DNA of 42,479 bases from CAZJDM01 sp964544765. Its GTDB lineage: Bacteria > Bdellovibrionota_B > Oligoflexia > CAYFLR01. A program made the position numbers and the translations under genes. The DNA is taken from assembly GCA_964544765.1 (NCBI GenBank), contig CAZJDM010000018.1:1-42479 (forward strand). The letters run 5' to 3'. Shown here piece by piece: positions 27,534 through 36,245 of the stretch (position 1 is its first letter; every line of letters starts with the position of its first letter). A model generated the notes under the pieces. That model ran no database searches and had not been told where the DNA came from. It saw nothing but the letters and a program-made list of their open reading frames with translations.

Positions 27534-30062
27534 TTGGTTGTAATTTGGAAAAAATATATATTACTTATATTGCTTTTTCTTCTGAGCTATCAAGCATATC
27601 AATATAGAAATTATTTTTCTTTCTTATATTCGCCTCATGATAAAGATGACCAAGGTTTAGATAAGCTGCAGTATTCAACCAAATATATTACCTATATGTT
27701 GGATGATAAAAAATGGGTCAATTTTGACCTTCATAATCGAGTAAAGCAGGTTAGAATTGTTTCCTATCTATGTTTTGGGGCCGAAAAGAAGCCTCCTTGG
27801 GATTCTAGGGTAATTTATACCGTTCATTATCAAATTTTAAATAGTAGCGATGAGGTTGTTTGGGAAAAAAGACATTTCTTAAGAACCAAGGTTCAACAAT
27901 ATAAACATGATATTCTGGGAACGGTTGAAAAATATTTTTTCTTAGACAGAGAGTTGATTCCCATACCACCCAAAACCATTATTTTGAATTTAGATTTATT
28001 GCCCGGTGAGACTAGAAAATTGAGGATTAAATCGTTAATTAGAAATAAAAGGGTAAAAAATATCGCTATAAGAATTATGATGCAACATAGACGTACTTTA
28101 AGTGACTCTCTTTCCGAATGGAGATTTTTACCCGATAATCGTAAAGAAACTTTAGCTAGAGGGAATATTTTTCCTTTTCAATTTTTGAAGGATCAGGAAA
28201 AAAGAATTTTGATTCAAAATGCATGGATACCATTCGGTCCTTCGGGATCAAGTGAGGATTTTGAAAAAACTACCCTATATCGGGTAGAAGATGTAACCGT
28301 AGTAGATTATCAAAAATCCTTTCTTCCCAAGGGATTGTTTATCAAAGGAAATCATCATGGTATTGTTCACGTTCCAGAAGAAGGTGGGATGATTCAATTT
28401 GAGTTTACTCCGACTCAGGCGATTTATCAACAATTCTCTCCCAGAACGATAACTATCAAATGGTATGGCAAAGGAATAGATAAACGAAAAACATTTGTTT
28501 TGCCCTGGGATTTTCAGAAGAAGGCGTTCTCGGTCCAACTTGAAAAAGGCTTGGTAGATATTCACCCTTCAGAAGAGTTGATTGTTAGGGCCTTTGTGCA
28601 AAAGAAAGATGATTTGATAGAAATCACGCCCACTAAAACCTCTGTAATGACTTATATAACGGGTAATAATTTACCTATAACCTATCAAACTACTCGTACT
28701 AAAAGTAGAATAAATCCTTTTAAAATTAATTTGAGAAAGGTCGTCACTTCCTCGGGAAATACATCTGGAAAATTGAGATATACCATTTCTAATAAATGGG
28801 GGAGTATTTTGAAAAAGGGAGTCATCAATTTTGAGAATGAAGTATCTTATTATGACTATATTAAAGGTGATAAAGTAGATCCTATATCGGAGCCTGTTTC
28901 CTATTATTGGGGGCTAGGAAGGGCGGCTCACTTTATTAAATTTGATTCTACTGAGCCGTTTTTAATATCGGCTTATACTCGTCCAGACTATTTAATCAGA
29001 AAACAACGAGTTCCAGAAGATTATCTAGCCTCAACTCCAAAAGAAGAAAAACAATATTCGTGGTTCTTAGTAAATCCGGTAAATCAAGAACGATTGATGG
29101 ATAAGGAACTGAACCATCTGGTGTATGTTCAAAGAAGACCCCCCAAAGATGATGAGCTAATTAAAGAAGGTCTTTATAAATATGAAAGTTTGGAGCCAAC
29201 TGGTAATTGGCTGGCTAATTATATCTTTCCTATTGGTGATAAGCCTGCGGTGATAAGAGATACCACTCTTTCTGTTATGTTTCATGAAATACCAAGTAAT
29301 CAAAAGATAAGGGCTAAGTTTAAAAGTCCAGATGGGCTAGAGGAAATACGAGCCAAACTGGTTTTTTTGCATCCCAAAGGTTCAGATGGAGTGTCCGTAG
29401 GTATAACTATAGACGGTATTTTAACAAAGACAGAAGAGCTTTGGAATGATAGAGGAGAAGTGACCCTTCCGGTTTTAACTCCTGGAGAGCATGATATTAA
29501 GATTGTGGGTGTGGATCAGGGAAGGTATTTTATTAATAGTATTCTATCTATCAATAAAACAACCGACCAGGTTTACTTTAAACGATACTATTATTTACTG
29601 AATGAAAAGGGGTTGGAGTTTAATTTTAATAAACTATACTCAGATAAAGAATCTTTGACGGGAGTTTATTATTCTATCAATGATGATAAGTTAAAAAATA
29701 ACAATGGTAAGCAAGAAAATAGTACTGATGATAGGTTAGAAAGTAATATTACCTCTGAATCAGATCGAAGTATTATTACAGTTAATATTAAACCTACCCG
29801 AACACCTAGTTTAAAATTAGCTACCAGTTGGACCTTTATTAGGCGAGAATTTACTATTGTTCCTGACCAACAAGGATCTACTCCGGTACTGAATTCGAAT
29901 GTAAATGTTGGTGAGGCTCAAAAATTCTTTGTAACCTTGGGAGATGATATCCCCATTGGAAATTATCAAATAACTGTTAAAATTAATAATGGGCGGGGTT
30001 ATTTTGGCTTTTACAATATAACTCCAGGTAAGTTTGATCAAACCAGAATTAAGAATCGATAG
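27534..30062 (+). CDS. Membrane-anchored periplasmic protein of the polymer operon, unknown family
   Basis: This 842-residue protein begins with one hydrophobic segment (about residues 8-20, YILLILLFLLSYQ), which could be an anchor or uncleaved signal. The rest is soluble and rich in beta-strand-like segments with few cysteines, ending in GYFGFYNITPG. The pattern suggests several beta-sandwich modules, for example around 590-660, where LTPGEHDIKIVG resembles a carbohydrate-binding or Ig-like turn. No catalytic motif was recognised. It begins at TTG 27534, two bases after the PgsC stop, and ends 12 bases before the hydrolase ATG, so translation is probably coupled. By position it could take the place of PgsA/CapA, the extracytoplasmic partner of PgsBC that is missing here, or bridge to the outer membrane. 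That role is inference. Confidence 0.5.
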   Translation: MVVIWKKYILLILLFLLSYQAYQYRNYFSFLYSPHDKDDQGLDKLQYSTKYITYMLDDKKWVNFDLHNRVKQVRIVSYLCFGAEKKPPWDSRVIYTVHYQILNSSDEVVWEKRHFLRTKVQQYKHDILGTVEKYFFLDRELIPIPPKTIILNLDLLPGETRKLRIKSLIRNKRVKNIAIRIMMQHRRTLSDSLSEWRFLPDNRKETLARGNIFPFQFLKDQEKRILIQNAWIPFGPSGSSEDFEKTTLYRVEDVTVVDYQKSFLPKGLFIKGNHHGIVHVPEEGGMIQFEFTPTQAIYQQFSPRTITIKWYGKGIDKRKTFVLPWDFQKKAFSVQLEKGLVDIHPSEELIVRAFVQKKDDLIEITPTKTSVMTYITGNNLPITYQTTRTKSRINPFKINLRKVVTSSGNTSGKLRYTISNKWGSILKKGVINFENEVSYYDYIKGDKVDPISEPVSYYWGLGRAAHFIKFDSTEPFLISAYTRPDYLIRKQRVPEDYLASTPKEEKQYSWFLVNPVNQERLMDKELNHLVYVQRRPPKDDELIKEGLYKYESLEPTGNWLANYIFPIGDKPAVIRDTTLSVMFHEIPSNQKIRAKFKSPDGLEEIRAKLVFLHPKGSDGVSVGITIDGILTKTEELWNDRGEVTLPVLTPGEHDIKIVGVDQGRYFINSILSINKTTDQVYFKRYYYLLNEKGLEFNFNKLYSDKESLTGVYYSINDDKLKNNNGKQENSTDDRLESNITSESDRSIITVNIKPTRTPSLKLATSWTFIRREFTIVPDQQGSTPVLNSNVNVGEAQKFFVTLGDDIPIGNYQITVKINNGRGYFGFYNITPGKFDQTRIKNR

Positions 30063-30074
30063 GATGGATTGGTT

Positions 30075-30956
30075 ATGAGGCATATTTTAGCGATTATTTG
30101 TTTTGTTGTTTTATTATCAACAACTACCTACTGTAAACTTACTAGAAACAGTCTTTATACCCAAAGTAAGAAGGGTAAATATGTCCCCCCAAGTAATAAA
30201 GATCTGCAAGCTGTCGAAGAACTCTTTGATTTACTTTTTAGCGGTAAATTTGATGACCAAACTAAAAAAATGGCTAATGAGCAAGGATTTGAACTTATTA
30301 AATTACCAGAACTTAAGCAATCATTCTGGGCGTTATTAGAGATGAATGAAAAACGATATGGTAGAGGTTTTTATCTTTTTCGAGAAAAAGCCTTTTGGAA
30401 AATAGCCCTGCAAATACCCCATGGCATTAAAGATGTGCATACCGGGAAAATTGGTATGCGCTTATTTAAGTCGGGTAAATTTATCTCACTGGCTTTAAAC
30501 ACTGTACCCCGTGATTATCTAGAAGGAAAAGCTAAAATTGACGCAGATTTGGCTCATTTAAATCAAAGTTATTTTACTGCTTATACTAAGAGTTTTGTAA
30601 AGAAAATTAAAGAGGGAGTAATTATTCAAATACATGGTTTTTCCCAGGATAAAAGAAAGACTGAAGTTGGGAGCCGGGCTGATATAATAATAAGTCCGGG
30701 ACTTAAAGTTGTTGTTCCAAAAGTGACAAATCTACAAACTTGTTTAGGACTCAAAATGAACGTTAATATTTTGGTTTATCCCTCTCAAATAAACGAATTG
30801 GGTGGTACGACGAATGTTCCTGGAAAGATAATAAACGCTGTGAATGTGGGCCATTTTTTCCATTTTGAATTTGCTAAAAAAACTCGAATTTTATTACGAA
30901 ATCAGAAGAAAGCTCAGAGATCTTTTTTAGATTGTATTGAGAGTGTTTTATTATGA
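30075..30956 (+). CDS. Putative zinc-dependent hydrolase with PHG/IHG motifs (possible polymer hydrolase)
   Basis: The 293-residue exported protein has a signal peptide (HILAIICFVVLLSTTTYC) with a possible lipobox Cys. It has three motifs: IPHGIKDVHT with His116 and Asp120, IQIHGF with His187, and HFFHFEF with Glu265. The order His-x(3)-Asp, His, Glu resembles the metal ligands and general base of M14-like amidohydrolases such as N-formylglutamate amidohydrolase and phage poly-gamma-glutamate hydrolase. The segment before PHG (RYGRGFYLFRE) matches the repeats in the PgsC fusion protein. In this operon it may cut or trim the polymer to allow release or set length. ATG 30075 is preferred to TTG 30069. 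Its TGA overlaps the ATG of the next gene (ATGA). The enzymatic class is inferred from motif order alone. Confidence 0.55.
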   Translation: MRHILAIICFVVLLSTTTYCKLTRNSLYTQSKKGKYVPPSNKDLQAVEELFDLLFSGKFDDQTKKMANEQGFELIKLPELKQSFWALLEMNEKRYGRGFYLFREKAFWKIALQIPHGIKDVHTGKIGMRLFKSGKFISLALNTVPRDYLEGKAKIDADLAHLNQSYFTAYTKSFVKKIKEGVIIQIHGFSQDKRKTEVGSRADIIISPGLKVVVPKVTNLQTCLGLKMNVNILVYPSQINELGGTTNVPGKIINAVNVGHFFHFEFAKKTRILLRNQKKAQRSFLDCIESVLL

Positions 30957-33900
30957 TCTTCAAGATGCGAAAAATTTTAATCATTTTACTACTGAGTTTA
31001 TTCAGCTCCAGTAGTAGTTGGGCCGAAGTTGATGAATTACAAATTAATTTACTCAAACATTTTAAAAAGAACTTACCCAGGTGGAATAATCTAACGGGTG
31101 ATTTTTACTGGCTAGGTGGAGTCAAACCCCAATATTCTATATGTTATCTGCAGCATGAAGTAACACTAAACGAGGGTCAGTTTGTGCTTTTTAAGGTGTT
31201 ACCAGGTGAAGTCCTTAAGATTGTAGAGCTTGATAATAGATTTAAGCTTGATGAAATTCAGGTTTATGTAGCTAATGTTACCGGTCTTTTTAGAGAGATT
31301 TCAGATCCTCAGATGAAAAAAAGATCCTCTATAGCTATTAAGAGTCCGGATTTGTTTCCTTCCCTAGTGTATGTAAAACCCAAGCAGAGAATGGTTAAGT
31401 TGGGTTTTTATATGTCCGATGAGCGTCCGTTGACTAAAGTAGTAAATTATCCTGAAGAAGTTGATATAGTTTCGATGGATTCAGAGAATTCAATTTGTAG
31501 ATCTGGATGGTTTTATTTAGGTGGAGGTAAGGTCATTGATCTAACTTTAGAGGATTTTAATCGTTTAAAGATAGACAGTCAATTTGTGTATCCTTATCCC
31601 GATATGGACCGGGAACAAGAATATCAATTATTTTTACAATTAAATAATAAACCCTATAAAAATATGTATTTTGTTACTAAACCTGATCCTAAAACGCTGG
31701 TTACTGGACAGTTTTGGACCGGTATTAAAAATATAATAGGAGTTGAAACTGATTTAGGAAAAACAGTCTATCAGTTAGGATCAGTTAGAACGGGGTATAT
31801 TTCTACAATATCACAAAGGTCTCAAAAAAGACCCAAAGAAAGGTCCAAAAAAAGCACCAAAAAAAGTTCCCAAATAAATCAGATTTCGATTGGAGCATCA
31901 ACTGACCTTTGCATACGACTAAGTTATCTTTCCGCCCAGGACAACTTTTTATTTCCCCAGGTTAATCAGCCTTATGATTTAGTTCCTGAAATAAAGAATC
32001 TCTTTAAAGTAAGGTCCGTCTCGGAAATCAATTTACTTGAATTGCAAAATTCTCCTACTTTATTGATATCCGATGCTCAAAGAATGGCCAATCATCTAGC
32101 CAAAAATAATTTGTATCAACAAGGGGGTCTGGTCGCCAATCAAACTATGCCGGAATTTTTGTTTGCTAGATCTTTTCCTCGTAAATATCGCCTGCAGGCG
32201 CTTCAACATTGGAGATCTTCCATTCGATATGAAAACCTTATTGTAAAGCAGCTTGACTCTCCCACTATGCCGGTTTTGAGGAGATTTTTTCTTCCATCTT
32301 TAAAAGAGGAGAGAGACTTAGTTGAGAAGGTGTCAAAGGTCAGAAATTTAAAGGATCTAAAGGGTTTGTTTTCCAAGGCCTATTTTCAAACTATGCCTAA
32401 TGTTAAATGGTTAAATCAAAGTGAATCAAAGAAAGCTCCCAAGGGGGGACCAGATAAAACTCCAATTGATTTAAAAAAAATACCGGTTGACCATCAATTT
32501 GACTACAAATCATTTGGAGTTCCCAGTCAATTGAGAATTCTTATTGATAGACAGAGTGTCAGCAAGAGAGTAGATTTTTCTTTACAGTTTAACGATAATG
32601 CACCATTGAATATATTTTTTGATTCTAGGCAATCTATTATTGCTAAATCAGAATATTTAAAAATCGATAACAGCGTTCTGGTCGCGCATATTAATGTTAC
32701 TGTTCCTTCAAATACCAGTAAGTTAAGTGTTATATCATCACCAACTTCACCGTCCTTTAGATATGCTCTACAATTTCAAACATCTAAAACTAGTGATTTA
32801 TCAAGTCATTCATATCGAAGCGCTATTCAAATATTACCTGATCCTCTTAAATATTTTCAGTCAATATTAATGCGGATATCAAAAGCTGCTACCTCCAGCG
32901 AGGTAAAGTCAATAATTAATCATTTTGACCAGAATGCTTTGTTTGATAAGAAGGAAGCCATCAAGCAATCATTATTGAATCAATGGTCTTCGTTATTACG
33001 CTATTTTAGACGTACCCAGGTTAAGTTGAAGAGCCGAATTGTTAATATTAATTCTACCGGTCGAGTTGATAGAATTTTAATTAGTTCATATCAGGCTAGA
33101 GAGATTTTTAGAAAAGCCAAGCAGTATATGGAGAAAGGTTGGTGGGTTAATGCCTTTGAATTATGGACCCAGCTTTTAAATTCGAATTGGAAGGCACAAC
33201 TGCCGGTCGCTCATTTTGGTAGAATTAAGGCATTGATACAAATGGGAGAGCATAGCTGGGCAGTTAAATTACTGAAAGGATTATTTCTTTATCACTCATC
33301 AAGTAAAATTAGACAAGAGTCGTTGGTTAGACTGACGAAATATTATGAACAACAGCAAAAATGGCATAATTTGTTGGATTTATATGTAATTGCCGCAATG
33401 GAATCACCGAGACTTCCTGTTCTTTATAAATTAGTGGAATTACTATCTCGCAATGGAAACCATGAGTGGGCCATAATAGTGGCTCAGTTATTACCAGTAA
33501 AGCAAGAATTTATTTCCTTGCTACTGACATCATCCTTTTGGATCGATGATTGGTTGCTTTTTGAGCGGTATTTGGGATATCTAACTGATGATAAGCTTAA
33601 AAATAAATGGTTAGAGCTTAAACAAGCTAAAACCAAACTTCCCGAAGGTTTTAGCAACTTTTCTCTAGGAATTCTTGAGAGTAAGGATGCTCCCAAACCC
33701 CATGTTCTGAATATATTCGAGAATAGTGAGTTTATCCCTTCTTCAAATAACCAAGCGATGTTGATTGAAAATCTATCTACTAATCGAACTCATTATAAAT
33801 TTCTTTCGACAATCTCAAAACCATTGGTGTTAAATATTAAGGGACCTATGCAATTGAAAATTAATATGACCCCTTTGTATAAGGATTCGATTTTACCCTA

Positions 33901-36196
33901 CAATTGGATAAGTATTCAAGATAATGGCTCAACAAATAACTATCCTGTAAAGGTTAATAAACCTTCTAATTTGTATCGAATAGTAAATCGGGATGATCTG
34001 ACTCTCGGATCAGTAAAAACAATAATATATAACGTTACCGCCGGACAGCAAAAAATTAAAATTTCCAGTCCTACTTTAGATCTTCTAGTAAGAACTACTA
34101 GATATCCAGGTTTACCTGATTTTGAAATAGGAGAATATTCTGAAACTCAGGGGGAATTAGAGACTCAGTTAAATCAACTTTTATGGCAGTTTGAAAATAA
34201 TAAAAATTTTAAAAATAATATCGGAGATCCTAAGCAATTGTTGGCTAAAGCCGAGTTGCTGATTATAAATAATTTGTCTAAGCCGGGTTTAAAATCTCTT
34301 TGGAACCGCTTTAATAATCGAACAGAGTTAAAATTGATCAAAAATGTTAGAAAATGCGCTGGTATTCGTCATGTTCAATTGCAGGGATGGGTTCCAGAAA
34401 GTTCATCGATGAGAATCAGAAAAGCTTTATTGCCGTTAATTGGTCCTGATGAAAGTATTATCAAAGGAAAAGATGAGCTTCTTATTCAGATGGATAATTT
34501 TAAGAATCGAGAGTTCATGGTAGAATTTACCAAGATAAATCTGGAGAATACACCTTCCCAGCCTATAACTGTTAATTACCTGCTAGATGGTCAACCCATC
34601 CAATTTGAAGGTATAGGAGGTATAGGAGGTATAGGAGGTATAGGAGGTATAGGAGGTATAGATGGTAAAGCCAAAGAATTAATTTTATATGATAATGACC
34701 CCGGTAAGCAAAATGATTCCAGTAAGCAAAATCATTCCAGTAGGCAATTACCTTTGTCTGTTTCTACGGGTAGACACATAATTAAGATATCGATTAATGA
34801 GCCAACCACTAATCAATTTTTAAAAATTAAATTAAGCGAGAAAAACCGTCCTATGGTCCCTAGTAAGCAGGGTACTTTAACCAAAATAATAAAAAAGTTC
34901 CGTAGGGAGTATTATGTAGCAACTAACGATCAACCCATTAAGCTAAAAATACAAGGGCCGACTCTTTTAAGAATAAATCAATTGAAAGGTGATGATAATA
35001 TTCTATCCTATCAGTGGATTTCAGAAGGAATTCATACATTAGATTTTTTCCCCGAAAAGGGGCAAAAAGAGGCTCTGTATCGATTTTCTAGGAGGGTCGT
35101 TTCTCCCCCTAAAGAAGTAGTTCCCGTTTGGCCCGCTTTAGAAAAGTTCGAGTCTTTGTATGATCCAGTTCCTGCTTTAAATATAAAATCTACCTACTTT
35201 AATCCAAATCGGATGATGGATGGTTGGATCATTAGTAAGCGAAATAGTTCATGGGAATTTAGCAGCCAAATAATTCGCAAAGAAGATCTGGATGAAGACT
35301 TGACCAGCACTGCATCTCAAGATGAGTATTTACAGTTTGCCGTTATTAATCGTTCTTATCGTAAACACACCAAGAGGTTTTTTAAATCAGGAGTTTTAAG
35401 TCGTTTACGAAGAGCCGGGCGTCCTTTGTTGGGAGTGAATGGCAGTTTTATTTCTAGGGAACTGGGTTCCAATTTATCATTAAAATTATATGGAAGTACT
35501 TTTTTTCAACAAATTTTAAGTTCGTCACAGGCTGTAGATTGGGCGGCTTTATTAAAAAGCTCGCTTTCTTATAGTCGCCGGATTGTCTCAAGATTAAGTA
35601 ATACAATGTCAATGGCAGCTTACTTTAGGTTTTTAAGTATAGATGGTAGCAAGGAGATATTTAGCAGTGATGACGGTGATGAAGGTAAAGGGGTTGATTT
35701 ATCCAATGTTGATCAGGATATCTATACTTCATATAAAGAGGATCATAAAAGAGGAATTAAAGTAGCTTATACTTTAAATTATCGTCCATGGCGGGATTTT
35801 TATTGGTTAACCGGGGCCAATTTTTTCACCAATAGAGAGATGAATCCCTTTAAAATTGATAATTACGGAGTTCGGACAGGTTGTCATCTGTTATATAATC
35901 CCTTTCAATTTGGATTAGGTTTTAACTTTTATCATTATTTAGCGGACAATAATCGGGATACCGCGGAATTAGCCTCTAAAGTGCGGGCAGAGATTATTTG
36001 GAGTAGATGGCTGCGCAATCAAGATCGTGTACAGGTGGGATTTAACACTTCTTATGTTTTTGAAAATAAGAAGAGTTTTGGACAGTTGTTTGTACGGTAT
36101 CATTTAAGTGGAGATCGACAATTGCAAGATTATGGGTTTGATGGGCAGAAATTTTATCATTTAAAAAGACTAAATAGATATAAATATAAAGACTGA
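30953..36196 (+). CDS. Giant TPR plus outer-membrane beta-barrel protein, probable polymer exporter
   Basis: The 1747-residue protein has a signal peptide (about 1-24, ending SSSSSWA). Residues about 715-860 are TPR-like helical repeats (AREIFRKAKQYMEKGWW, then further helix pairs). Two related strand-rich modules follow, near 940-1040 and 1310-1380, sharing a GP-x(2)-L-[KR]-I-N core and Y-x-WIS. The last 290 residues alternate in amphipathic strands typical of an outer-membrane barrel. PgaA and the AlgK/AlgE pair combine TPRs with a barrel to export exopolysaccharides, so an exit-channel role is plausible here. A Gly-Ile-Gly repeat tract lies at about 1220-1236. It overlaps the hydrolase stop by 4 bases (ATGA). 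ATG 30965 is an alternative start. Barrel and TPR calls are pattern-based. Confidence 0.6.
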   Translation: MIFKMRKILIILLLSLFSSSSSWAEVDELQINLLKHFKKNLPRWNNLTGDFYWLGGVKPQYSICYLQHEVTLNEGQFVLFKVLPGEVLKIVELDNRFKLDEIQVYVANVTGLFREISDPQMKKRSSIAIKSPDLFPSLVYVKPKQRMVKLGFYMSDERPLTKVVNYPEEVDIVSMDSENSICRSGWFYLGGGKVIDLTLEDFNRLKIDSQFVYPYPDMDREQEYQLFLQLNNKPYKNMYFVTKPDPKTLVTGQFWTGIKNIIGVETDLGKTVYQLGSVRTGYISTISQRSQKRPKERSKKSTKKSSQINQISIGASTDLCIRLSYLSAQDNFLFPQVNQPYDLVPEIKNLFKVRSVSEINLLELQNSPTLLISDAQRMANHLAKNNLYQQGGLVANQTMPEFLFARSFPRKYRLQALQHWRSSIRYENLIVKQLDSPTMPVLRRFFLPSLKEERDLVEKVSKVRNLKDLKGLFSKAYFQTMPNVKWLNQSESKKAPKGGPDKTPIDLKKIPVDHQFDYKSFGVPSQLRILIDRQSVSKRVDFSLQFNDNAPLNIFFDSRQSIIAKSEYLKIDNSVLVAHINVTVPSNTSKLSVISSPTSPSFRYALQFQTSKTSDLSSHSYRSAIQILPDPLKYFQSILMRISKAATSSEVKSIINHFDQNALFDKKEAIKQSLLNQWSSLLRYFRRTQVKLKSRIVNINSTGRVDRILISSYQAREIFRKAKQYMEKGWWVNAFELWTQLLNSNWKAQLPVAHFGRIKALIQMGEHSWAVKLLKGLFLYHSSSKIRQESLVRLTKYYEQQQKWHNLLDLYVIAAMESPRLPVLYKLVELLSRNGNHEWAIIVAQLLPVKQEFISLLLTSSFWIDDWLLFERYLGYLTDDKLKNKWLELKQAKTKLPEGFSNFSLGILESKDAPKPHVLNIFENSEFIPSSNNQAMLIENLSTNRTHYKFLSTISKPLVLNIKGPMQLKINMTPLYKDSILPYNWISIQDNGSTNNYPVKVNKPSNLYRIVNRDDLTLGSVKTIIYNVTAGQQKIKISSPTLDLLVRTTRYPGLPDFEIGEYSETQGELETQLNQLLWQFENNKNFKNNIGDPKQLLAKAELLIINNLSKPGLKSLWNRFNNRTELKLIKNVRKCAGIRHVQLQGWVPESSSMRIRKALLPLIGPDESIIKGKDELLIQMDNFKNREFMVEFTKINLENTPSQPITVNYLLDGQPIQFEGIGGIGGIGGIGGIGGIDGKAKELILYDNDPGKQNDSSKQNHSSRQLPLSVSTGRHIIKISINEPTTNQFLKIKLSEKNRPMVPSKQGTLTKIIKKFRREYYVATNDQPIKLKIQGPTLLRINQLKGDDNILSYQWISEGIHTLDFFPEKGQKEALYRFSRRVVSPPKEVVPVWPALEKFESLYDPVPALNIKSTYFNPNRMMDGWIISKRNSSWEFSSQIIRKEDLDEDLTSTASQDEYLQFAVINRSYRKHTKRFFKSGVLSRLRRAGRPLLGVNGSFISRELGSNLSLKLYGSTFFQQILSSSQAVDWAALLKSSLSYSRRIVSRLSNTMSMAAYFRFLSIDGSKEIFSSDDGDEGKGVDLSNVDQDIYTSYKEDHKRGIKVAYTLNYRPWRDFYWLTGANFFTNREMNPFKIDNYGVRTGCHLLYNPFQFGLGFNFYHYLADNNRDTAELASKVRAEIIWSRWLRNQDRVQVGFNTSYVFENKKSFGQLFVRYHLSGDRQLQDYGFDGQKFYHLKRLNRYKYKD
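34610..34660 (+). repeat. In-frame 9-bp tandem repeat (GGTATAGGA)
   Basis: Five perfect copies of GGTATAGGA (34610-34654) plus a 6-base partial copy encode Gly-Ile-Gly units inside the giant exporter candidate. As the unit is a multiple of three, slippage would change linker length without breaking the frame. Confidence 0.95.
34703..34747 (+). repeat. 18-bp tandem repeat, two and a half copies
   Basis: Copies at 34703-34720, 34721-34738 and a partial one at 34739-34747 share GTAAGCAAAAT-ATTCC and encode Ser-Lys-Gln-Asn-Asp/His-Ser units. It lies 43 bases after the 9-bp repeat in the same linker. Confidence 0.85.
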
Positions 36197-36236
36197 ATAT
36201 ACATAAAGAGTAAATGGATTTAAAAGACTAAATAGA
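36160..36236 (+). repeat. Direct repeat at the operon junction
   Basis: TTTAAAA(A)GACTAAATAGA occurs at 36160-36178 (end of the giant gene) and at 36219-36236 (just before ATG 36246), differing by one inserted A. It probably reflects a short duplication of the gene end into the spacer. Confidence 0.7.
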
Positions 36237-36245
36237 AAAATAGAT

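Noticed and set aside
34610..34660. CRISPR-like array
   Set aside because: The units are 9 bp without spacers and encode Gly-Ile-Gly in frame; this is a simple tandem repeat.
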